A DNA stretch of 12,483 nt, taken from contig JANLQX010000094.1 in NCBI GenBank assembly GCA_031368095.1, positions 1-12,483 of the forward strand, in the 5' to 3' direction. Below are positions 7,054-12,483 of the stretch, piece after piece. Within the stretch, counting starts at the first letter, position 1. Each line of letters starts with the position of its first letter. The notes beneath the pieces are model-generated. The model was not told the DNA's origin, ran no database searches, and saw nothing but the letters and a program-made list of their open reading frames with translations. The stretch is from JANLQX01 sp031368095 (lineage in GTDB: Bacteria; Actinomycetota; Acidimicrobiia; Acidimicrobiales; JANYDT01). A program made the translations under genes and the position numbers.

Positions 7054-8613
7054 ATGGCTGTGCTTCCCACCCGACTCGACGCTCGCTCCGCCGAGTTCCG
7101 GGCCAATGCGGCGGCGATGCAGGTGCTCCTCGACGAGGTGATTGCCCAGCAGCATCAGGCGACGATTGCCGGTGGCGAGCGCTACATCGAACGTCATCGC
7201 GAGCGCGACAAGATGCTCGTCCGAGAACGCCTTGAGCTGCTCGTCGACCGCGACACGCCGTTGCTCGAGCTCCATGCCCTGGCGGCCTGGGGGACCGGCG
7301 ATCCGGTCGGCGCCGGCAACGTCAACGCCGTCGGAATCATCAATGGCGTCGAGTGCTTTGTGAACGGTACCGACATGACGGTGAAGGGTGGCGCGTCGAA
7401 TCCGTCGACGGTGACGAAGAGCTTGCGGGGAATGGAGATTGCTCTCGCCAACCGGTTGCCGTATATCTCGCTCACCGAATCCGCCGGCGCCGATCTGCCC
7501 CGACAGGCGGAGATCTTCGTGCCGGGTGGGGCGTCGTTCAAGCAGCTCACGCGCATGAGCGCGGCCGGTATCCCGACGATCTCCATCGTGTTTGGTCCGT
7601 CGACGGCTGGTGGCGCGTACAACCCCGGCATGAGTGACTACGTCGTCATGATCAAGGATCGATCGAAGGTCTTTCTCGGTGGTCCGCCCCTGGTCAAGAT
7701 GGCGATCGACGAAGACGCCGATGAAGAAGAACTCGGTGGGGCCGAGATGCACGCTCGGGTCAGCGGGTTGGCCGATTACCTCGCCGTCGACGAACTTGAT
7801 GCGTTGCGTATCGGTCGCGACATCGTGGGGCATCTCAACTGGCGGAAGCGTGGCCCGGGTCCAACGATGCCGGCCGACGCGCCAGTGCACGATCCGGCTG
7901 AGCTGTTGGGTGCGGCACCGGCTGATGTGCGCAAACCTATCGACGTACGCGAGATCATCGCGCGCATCGTCGACGGATCACGATTTGAGGAATTCAAGGG
8001 TGCCTACGGGACGCAATTGGTCACCGGGTGGGCATCGTTGTGCGGATTCCCGATCGGCATCATCGCCAACAACGGCATTCTCTTTTCCGAGGAATCGCAG
8101 AAAGGTTCGCAGTTCATCCAGTTGTGTAACCGCATCGACACGCCGATTCTTTTCATCCAGAACATCACCGGCTTCATGGTTGGCACAAGATATGAGCAGG
8201 GCGGCATCATCAAAGATGGGGCCAAGCTGATCAACGCCGTATCGAACTCGACGGTGCCGCACCTCACCCTGATGGTGGGTGCTTCCTATGGTGCTGGGAA
8301 CTACGGCATGAGCGGCAAGGCGTATGACCCACGCTTCATCTTCACCTGGCCCAATCACCGTATTGCGGTCATGGGCCCCAAGCAGTTGGCGGGCGTGATG
8401 AACATCATCACCAAGGGCCGCGACCCTGAAGCTGTTGCGGCATTGGAAGCGCAGGTCGAGGCTGAGTCCACGGCATTATTTGCCACCGGCCGGATGTGGG
8501 ACGACGGCATCATCGACCCTCGCGATACCCGCACCGTGCTCGGCTTGGCCCTTTCTGCCGTGCATACCAATGAAGTGAAGGGCACGTCGTCGTTCGGCGT
8601 GTTCCGAATGTAG
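7054..8613 (+). CDS. Acyl-CoA carboxylase carboxyltransferase (beta) subunit, methylcrotonyl-CoA carboxylase type
   Basis: Transfers carboxylate from carboxybiotin to an acyl-CoA. The 519-residue protein has the two crotonase-fold halves of biotin-dependent carboxyltransferases. The N-half has SAGADLPRQAEIF (143-155) and the oxyanion loop STAGGAY (183-189), then FLGGPPLVKMA (207-217) and ELGGAEMHARVSG (226-238). The C-half has QNITGFMVGTRYEQGG (369-384), KDGAK (387-391) and ASYGAGNYGM (410-419), then TWPNHRIAVMG. These signatures match the methylcrotonyl/geranyl-CoA carboxylase branch (AccD1-like) rather than propionyl-CoA carboxylase, whose C-half reads DTPGFLPG and AYGGAY. Leucine degradation is the simplest role; geranyl-CoA (acyclic terpenes) is an alternative. 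ATG 7054 is preferred over an upstream in-frame TTG because a -35/-10 pair occupies that stretch. The biotin subunit gene follows after 8 nt. Confidence 0.95.
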   Translation: MAVLPTRLDARSAEFRANAAAMQVLLDEVIAQQHQATIAGGERYIERHRERDKMLVRERLELLVDRDTPLLELHALAAWGTGDPVGAGNVNAVGIINGVECFVNGTDMTVKGGASNPSTVTKSLRGMEIALANRLPYISLTESAGADLPRQAEIFVPGGASFKQLTRMSAAGIPTISIVFGPSTAGGAYNPGMSDYVVMIKDRSKVFLGGPPLVKMAIDEDADEEELGGAEMHARVSGLADYLAVDELDALRIGRDIVGHLNWRKRGPGPTMPADAPVHDPAELLGAAPADVRKPIDVREIIARIVDGSRFEEFKGAYGTQLVTGWASLCGFPIGIIANNGILFSEESQKGSQFIQLCNRIDTPILFIQNITGFMVGTRYEQGGIIKDGAKLINAVSNSTVPHLTLMVGASYGAGNYGMSGKAYDPRFIFTWPNHRIAVMGPKQLAGVMNIITKGRDPEAVAALEAQVEAESTALFATGRMWDDGIIDPRDTRTVLGLALSAVHTNEVKGTSSFGVFRM

Positions 8614-8621
8614 GTAGACAG

Positions 8622-10610
8622 ATGATTCGTACCCTGCTCGTGGCCAACCGGGGCGAGATCGCGTCACGTATCTTTCGCACGTGTCGCGCCATGGGCATCG
8701 GAACCGTTGCCGTGTACGCCGAGCCCGACGCTGGCCTACCCTTCGTGCGAGAAGCCGACGTGGCCGTTGCCCTCGGTGGTTCGAGCGCCACCGACAGTTA
8801 TCTGGTGATCGACAAGATCCTTGGTGCGGCGCGCCGCGGCGGTGCTGATGCGATCCATCCCGGGTTCGGATTTCTGTCGGAGAACGCGGCGTTCGCGCAG
8901 GCGGTCATCGAGGCCGGGATCACGTGGGTTGGTCCGACTCCGTCCAACATCGCCGCCATGGGCACCAAGGTTGAGGCCAAGCAACTGGCGGCCGCGGCCG
9001 GTGTACCGGTGCTCCCATCGGCCGTGGCGGAAGGCGACGATCCGTCGGCCTGGCTGGCGGCGGCGGTGGGCGTCGGTTTCCCTGTGTTGGTGAAGGCCTC
9101 GTCGGGTGGTGGGGGACGGGGCATGCGCATCGTCGAGTCGCCCGATCAACTCGCCGACGCCGTGGTCGGGGCGCGTCGTGAGGCATTGGCCAGCTTCGGT
9201 GATGCAACCGTCTTCCTGGAGCGTTACCTCGCCGCGCCGAGGCACATCGAGTTTCAGGTCTTCGGCGACACGTTGGGCAATGTGATCCACCTGGGTGAGC
9301 GGGAATGCTCGATCCAACGTCGGCATCAGAAGATCGTGGAAGAAGCGCCGTCGCCGGTTCTCACCGATGCCATGCGCGCTGTCATGGGCGGGGCGGCCGT
9401 CGGTCTCGCCTCGGCCATCGGCTACGTGGGCGCCGGCACCGTTGAGTACCTGTACGACGATACGCCGGATGCACCCGAGTACTTCTTCCTGGAGATGAAC
9501 ACTCGTCTGCAGGTGGAGCACCCAGTCACCGAGTGCCTGACCGGGACCGACCTGGTGCGGTGGCAGATCGACGTGGCCAACGGGCTCGCACTCCCGTTGA
9601 CCCAGGACCAGGTGGAGCGGCGTGGCCATGCCATCGAGATTCGTCTGTACGCCGAGGATCCGGCCAACGACTTCTTACCGACGTTTGGCCCTATGCACAC
9701 CTACGAAGTGCCCGAGGCAGCGGTTGGCCTTCGGTTCGAAAACGGGGTTGAGACCGGATCGAACGTCACCACATTCTTTGACCCCATGCTGGCCAAGGTC
9801 ATCGCCCACGCACCAACCCGGACCCAGGCGGTTCGACAGTTGGCCCAGGCCCTACGTTCCATGCGGATCCATGGGCCGGTAACGAACCGTGACTATCTCG
9901 TCGGTGTTCTGAACGATGCGGACTTTCTCGCCGGAGCTGCCACCACGGCATTCGTCGAAACGCATCGCGCCCTCCTGGACTCACGTCTTGCGGTCGGAGA
10001 TGAGCGGGCTCATCTCGTTGCCGCTTTGCTCAGCGGGTCCCTCATGCGGGTGGCACAGGACAGGCGCTGGTCGTTCGCGCCAATCGGATGGCGCAACATG
10101 GGCGTGCACCGCCAACTGGTCGAGCTGGCCGACGCTGATGGTGGTGTTCATAGGTGTACCTATCGATGGATCTCACCAGGTGAAGTGACGGTGACCGTCG
10201 ACGGTCACGACCATGGGGTTGGTGTGGTCCGGGCGGAACCCGTGGGTAGTGGTCACGAACTTGTTCTGTCGATCGACGGTGTCACCAGGCGGGTCGTCAC
10301 GGCAATGCTGGCGGACCACACCTGGTGCAATTCTGCCGCCGGTCAGTCCACGTGGGCTCTCGTACCCCGGTTCCCCGAAACGGCAGGTGGCGTCGCGTCG
10401 GGAAGTCCTATCGCCCCCGTGCCCGGACGGGTCGTGGCCTTACACGTGGTCGAAGGTCAACAGGTGAGCGCCGGCGACGCCCTGGTCACCATGGAAGCCA
10501 TGAAGATGGAGCACAAGATCAACGCCCCCGCCGACGCAACGGTCACCGAAGTTCGCTGCGCTGTCGGCGACCAGGTCGACGCTCACCAAGTCCTGGTGGT
10601 GCTGGCCTGA
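8622..10610 (+). CDS. Acyl-CoA carboxylase biotin carboxylase/biotin carrier (alpha) subunit
   Basis: Carboxylates its own biotin with ATP and bicarbonate and swings it to the carboxyltransferase encoded just upstream. The 662-residue chain holds a complete biotin carboxylase: N-domain starting MIRTLLVANRGEIASRI, HPGFGFLSEN (79-88; usually HPGYGFLSEN), glycine-rich ATP loop KASSGGGGRGM (158-168), ERECSIQRRHQKIVEEAPS (227-245) and the catalytic EMNTRLQVEHPVTE (291-304). A linking BT-type domain (about 455-590) follows, then a biotinyl domain with EAMKMEH; the biotinylated lysine is K628. Length and order match 3-methylcrotonyl-CoA carboxylase alpha and mycobacterial AccA1 (about 650-660 residues). 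It starts 8 nt after the beta gene, with only a weak AGGTAG overlapping the beta stop codon as ribosome site, so translational coupling is likely. It is convergent with the P450 gene. Confidence 0.96.
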   Translation: MIRTLLVANRGEIASRIFRTCRAMGIGTVAVYAEPDAGLPFVREADVAVALGGSSATDSYLVIDKILGAARRGGADAIHPGFGFLSENAAFAQAVIEAGITWVGPTPSNIAAMGTKVEAKQLAAAAGVPVLPSAVAEGDDPSAWLAAAVGVGFPVLVKASSGGGGRGMRIVESPDQLADAVVGARREALASFGDATVFLERYLAAPRHIEFQVFGDTLGNVIHLGERECSIQRRHQKIVEEAPSPVLTDAMRAVMGGAAVGLASAIGYVGAGTVEYLYDDTPDAPEYFFLEMNTRLQVEHPVTECLTGTDLVRWQIDVANGLALPLTQDQVERRGHAIEIRLYAEDPANDFLPTFGPMHTYEVPEAAVGLRFENGVETGSNVTTFFDPMLAKVIAHAPTRTQAVRQLAQALRSMRIHGPVTNRDYLVGVLNDADFLAGAATTAFVETHRALLDSRLAVGDERAHLVAALLSGSLMRVAQDRRWSFAPIGWRNMGVHRQLVELADADGGVHRCTYRWISPGEVTVTVDGHDHGVGVVRAEPVGSGHELVLSIDGVTRRVVTAMLADHTWCNSAAGQSTWALVPRFPETAGGVASGSPIAPVPGRVVALHVVEGQQVSAGDALVTMEAMKMEHKINAPADATVTEVRCAVGDQVDAHQVLVVLA

Positions 10611-10651
10611 CTCCGTCTTTTGGTGCTGCGCTGTTCCGCTGCGCTTCACTG

Positions 10652-10669
10652 CTCGCTGGACGAGTTTTT
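10652..10669 (+). terminator. Possible weak intrinsic terminator after the carboxylase operon
   Basis: CTCG (10652-10655) and CGAG (10661-10664) form a 4-bp stem with a 5-nt loop, followed directly by TTTTT (10665-10669). It lies 41 nt after the carboxylase stop and before the convergent P450 stop. The T-run is rare in this GC-rich DNA, but the stem is short. Confidence 0.35.
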
Positions 10670-10722
10670 ATGCCGAGGGTACGCCTCACGTGTAGAACTC
10701 CAACGCAGGTGGGACTCGGGCG

Positions 10723-11988
10723 CTAGATGGTGAACTCGAGGTGTTTGATCCCGTTGATGAACGACGAGAGCAGACGGTCCGGAGGAGCAGTAGCGCGGAT
10801 GTTCGGCACCCGGTTGAAGAGTTCTTTCCACATCACGCTGATCTCCCGACGGGCGAGGTGGGCGCCGAGACAGAAGTGGGGGCCGGGACCACCGAAGCCC
10901 ACATGCGGGTTCGGTGCCCGGGTCACATCGAAACTGAACGGATCGGTGAACACGTCGGTGTCGCGGTTGGCCGACCAGTAGTAGAGGATGAACTTCGCTC
11001 CCTCGTCGAAGTCGACGCCGCGCAGGGTCCCGGCCCGGGTCGCGGTGCGGCGCATCCACGCGACGGGCGACGCAACCCGAACGATCTCCTCCACGGCCGC
11101 GGGCATGCGTCCGTCGATATCGGCCAACACGTAGTCGCGCTGCTCCGGGTTCTGCGTGAAGAGGTCGAGGCCGTGGGCAATGGCATTGCGGGTGGTCTCA
11201 TTGCCGGCGACGACCAGCAGGATGAAAAACGAGCCGAGCTCAGTGTCGGTGAGACGCTCTCCGTCGACTTCGGTGTTGACGAGGGCACTGGTTAGGTCAT
11301 TGGTGGGATTTGCTCGACGCTCGGCGCCGAGGTCGGAGACCAGTTTGTGAAGGTCACCACCGGCCGTGAGGAGCGCGTTGATGATGAAATCGGCATCACC
11401 CTGGGCCACATATTCTTCGTCGGCGGCGCCGAGAATCACGTTGGATCTGGTAAAGACGGTGTCGTATTCGACCTCCGGAATGCCCATCATGTCGCAGATG
11501 ACTTTGAGCGGGAGCCGGGCCGCCACATCGGTCACGAAGTCGCCGCCCCCTTTGATGATGACGTCGTCGACGATCTCGCGGGCGGCAATGACCACCTGGT
11601 CCTCGATGTCCTTGAGCATCTTGGGGGTGAACGCCGCCGACACGATCTTGCGTAGACGGGCGTGGCGGGGATCGTCCATGTTGATCATGGACCCGAAGAA
11701 GTCGTTCATGAACTCGGGGAGGTCGAAGATCGAGGTGGCCCCCTTCCCGGAGCAGTACAGGGCCGGGTCCTTCGAAATCTCGATGATGTCGTTGTACTTG
11801 GTCACCGCGAAGTAGCCGGGACCGGAGGGGACGAGCTCGGACTGCGACTCTGGTTCGGTGAAGAACGCCAGCGGCCGGTTGGTCCGGAGTTGGTAAAACG
11901 CCCCTTCCCGCTCGGCCAGCGGGCGACCCCAGAACTCGAGCTCGGACAGATCGATGGCGTCGAGCGGGATGACATCTTCAAAAGACAT
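10723..11988 (-). CDS. Cytochrome P450, CYP124/CYP125-like
   Basis: A soluble 421-residue bacterial P450 monooxygenase needing ferredoxin electrons. Signatures: FFGSMINMDDPRHARLRKIV (97-116, C-helix with heme-propionate contacts), I-helix oxygen-activation AGNETT (261-266), the ExxR salt bridge EIVR (301-304), and heme loop HVGFGGPGPHFCLG with ligand C373. The phenylalanine is eight residues before the cysteine, one more than the general signature, which is the arrangement I recall in mycobacterial CYP125. The GATSIFDLPEF segment and MINMDDPRH style also fit the CYP124/125/142 group that hydroxylates sterol side chains or methyl-branched lipids; the substrate here is inferred. The ATG at 11988 is chosen over an upstream in-frame start at 12387 because the upstream part would overlap the divergent ferredoxin gene and because TATCCT lies 7 nt before it. 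Redox partner: the ferredoxin 97 nt away. Confidence 0.96.
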   Translation of the reverse strand: MSFEDVIPLDAIDLSELEFWGRPLAEREGAFYQLRTNRPLAFFTEPESQSELVPSGPGYFAVTKYNDIIEISKDPALYCSGKGATSIFDLPEFMNDFFGSMINMDDPRHARLRKIVSAAFTPKMLKDIEDQVVIAAREIVDDVIIKGGGDFVTDVAARLPLKVICDMMGIPEVEYDTVFTRSNVILGAADEEYVAQGDADFIINALLTAGGDLHKLVSDLGAERRANPTNDLTSALVNTEVDGERLTDTELGSFFILLVVAGNETTRNAIAHGLDLFTQNPEQRDYVLADIDGRMPAAVEEIVRVASPVAWMRRTATRAGTLRGVDFDEGAKFILYYWSANRDTDVFTDPFSFDVTRAPNPHVGFGGPGPHFCLGAHLARREISVMWKELFNRVPNIRATAPPDRLLSSFINGIKHLEFTI

Positions 11989-11995
11989 GGCTGCG

Positions 11996-12001
11996 AGGAT
12001 A
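11996..12001 (-). promoter_or_regulatory. Putative -10 box of the P450 gene
   Basis: On the minus strand, TATCCT is followed by 7 nt and the ATG at 11988, with no Shine-Dalgarno sequence between. This predicts a leaderless P450 mRNA starting at or within a base or so of the ATG. Confidence 0.45.
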
Positions 12002-12007
12002 CGGAAC

Positions 12008-12023
12008 TGTGTCGCCCGACACA
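12008..12023. promoter_or_regulatory. Perfect 16-bp palindromic operator candidate in the P450/ferredoxin promoter region
   Basis: TGTGTCGCCCGACACA: two perfect 7-bp arms around CC. It spans about -20 to -35 relative to the predicted P450 transcription start, so a bound protein would cover the -35 region. The form TGTGT-N6-ACACA has the 16-bp geometry of CRP/FNR-family sites (TGTGA-N6-TCACA); a TetR-type site is equally possible. The regulator is not in the window. Confidence 0.55.
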
Positions 12024-12085
12024 TAACCCGGCCGCCCTTTCGCCCATTCACCGCGGTAGTGCCTCCGGTCCACCAAAATAGTCCG

Positions 12086-12277
12086 ATGCGCATCACGGTC
12101 GACAGGTTGAAGTGTGAGAGCAACGGCTTGTGTGTCGGGTTTGCCCCTGACCTTTTCTCCATTGATGACACCGACGAACTCGTCGTGTTGGATGAGCAGC
12201 CAAGTGAAGACCGGCGCAGCGTGGTCGAGCTTGCCGTTCGTATGTGTCCGAAGCAAGCGCTCTCCGTCACCTTCTGA
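12086..12277 (+). CDS. P450-associated [3Fe-4S]-type ferredoxin
   Basis: A 63-residue ferredoxin that likely passes electrons from a reductase to the divergent P450. It reads MRITVDRLKCESNGLC at the start and has three cysteines: C10, C16 and C54, in the pattern C-x5-C-x37-CP. The position of the missing fourth ligand, between C10 and C16, is N13 (CxxNxxC), which implies a [3Fe-4S] or atypical cluster of the CXX?XXC(X)nCP family known beside actinobacterial P450s. The APDLFSIDD segment after C16 and the VRMCPKQALSV tail are typical. The ATG at 12086 gives family length (about 62-68); the longer in-frame extension from 11954 would overlap the P450 coding region. No Shine-Dalgarno is visible; CAAAAT at 12074-12079, 6 nt before ATG, could be a weak -10 box. 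No ferredoxin reductase gene is in the window. Confidence 0.94.
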   Translation: MRITVDRLKCESNGLCVGFAPDLFSIDDTDELVVLDEQPSEDRRSVVELAVRMCPKQALSVTF

Positions 12278-12286
12278 TCGCTGCCG

Positions 12287-12483
12287 ATGACTGTTCTTTC
12301 CCTTGCCAGTGTGTTTTGCCTTGTCGGTGTTTTCGGAGTGGCGACCGTCGGCAAATTGGCGTCGCCCGGAAGTGCCCGCCGTGCCACCGAGCAGTTGGGC
12401 GCGCCGCGGTGGACCGCGTCGCTGCTCGTTCCGGCGGAGTTGGCGGTGGTGACGCTGCTCGTGCTTTGGCCGATCGTCGGCGC
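12287..12483 (+). CDS. MauE/DoxX-like membrane protein, 3'-truncated by window edge
   Basis: Only the first 65 codons are visible, beginning MTVLSLASVFCLVGVFGVATVGKLASPGSARRATEQ as two hydrophobic stretches with a short basic loop (written here up to the loop for orientation: helix 1 about 3-22, helix 2 about 43-64). The layout helix / GKLASP / loop with RRATEQLGAP / helix starting LLVPAELAVV resembles the start of MauE and related DoxX-like four-helix proteins, often linked with thiol-disulfide proteins. It starts 9 nt after the ferredoxin stop with no ribosome site, so translation is probably coupled. A role with the ferredoxin/P450 pair is only suggested by position. Other small polytopic membrane families cannot be excluded from the fragment. 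Confidence 0.65.
   Translation, partial: MTVLSLASVFCLVGVFGVATVGKLASPGSARRATEQLGAPRWTASLLVPAELAVVTLLVLWPIVG

Noticed and set aside
6235..7890. A 551-codon minus-strand open frame
   Set aside because: It is antisense to three well-supported genes (MgtE-like, DUF1003, carboxyltransferase), has low-complexity Arg/His-rich composition and no recognisable domain. Long antisense frames are expected in GC-rich DNA.
11954..12085. N-terminal extension of the ferredoxin frame
   Set aside because: It would overlap the start of the P450 gene and the intergenic palindrome; the ferredoxin family starts where MRITVDRLKC begins.
11989..12387. N-terminal extension of the P450 frame up to 12387
   Set aside because: The extension has no P450 similarity, is antisense to the ferredoxin and MauE-like genes and includes the divergent promoter region. 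ATG 11988 begins the recognisable protein.

Overview
The window is a GC-rich, gene-dense chromosomal segment with actinobacterial traits: GTG and TTG starts beside ATG, many genes lacking a Shine-Dalgarno sequence, a PRC-barrel/MgtE-N/CBS protein next to a DUF1003 membrane protein, and an AccA1/AccD1-like biotin carboxylase pair. The overall flavour is of a deep actinobacterial lineage such as Acidimicrobiia. That placement is an inference from protein style, not from a marker gene. No insertion sequence, phage gene, CRISPR array or other sign of recent transfer was seen; this looks like core metabolic chromosome. No intergenic stretch exceeds about 160 bases apart from the one occupied by the tRNA.

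Layout. 1-1226 is the 3' part of an acyl-CoA ligase gene (+). It converges on a small membrane-anchored protein at 1233-1805 (-) that looks like a Rieske domain without any cluster ligands. Divergent from that, on +, come a stand-alone B12-binding subunit of methylmalonyl-CoA mutase type (1894-2307), then sucC (2352-3494) and sucD (3536-4432), then a small lipoprotein (4475-4882) and tRNA-Ser(UGA) (4926-5012). Two stem-loops follow the tRNA (5015-5118). Next are a soluble PRC-barrel/MgtE-N/CBS protein (5172-6377) and DUF1003 (6427-7002), then a two-gene methylcrotonyl-CoA-carboxylase-type operon: carboxyltransferase (7054-8613) and biotin carboxylase/BCCP (8622-10610). A cytochrome P450 (10723-11988, -) is divergent from a [3Fe-4S] ferredoxin (12086-12277, +), which is followed by the start of a MauE/DoxX-like membrane protein that runs off the window.

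How the genes fit together. Most of the window serves acyl-CoA catabolism feeding the TCA cycle: acyl-CoA activation, biotin-dependent carboxylation of a branched enoyl-CoA (leucine or terpenoid route), B12-dependent methylmalonyl-CoA to succinyl-CoA rearrangement, and succinyl-CoA to succinate with substrate-level phosphorylation. The P450 and its ferredoxin probably hydroxylate a lipid or sterol-like substrate.

The points most worth a second look are: the Rieske-like protein that keeps both disulfide cysteines but has lost all four [2Fe-2S] ligands; a perfect 16-bp CRP-like palindrome in the P450 promoter; a repeated pattern of TANNNT boxes 6-9 nt before start codons, implying leaderless mRNAs; and a 17-bp-stem hairpin between the tRNA and the MgtE-like gene.
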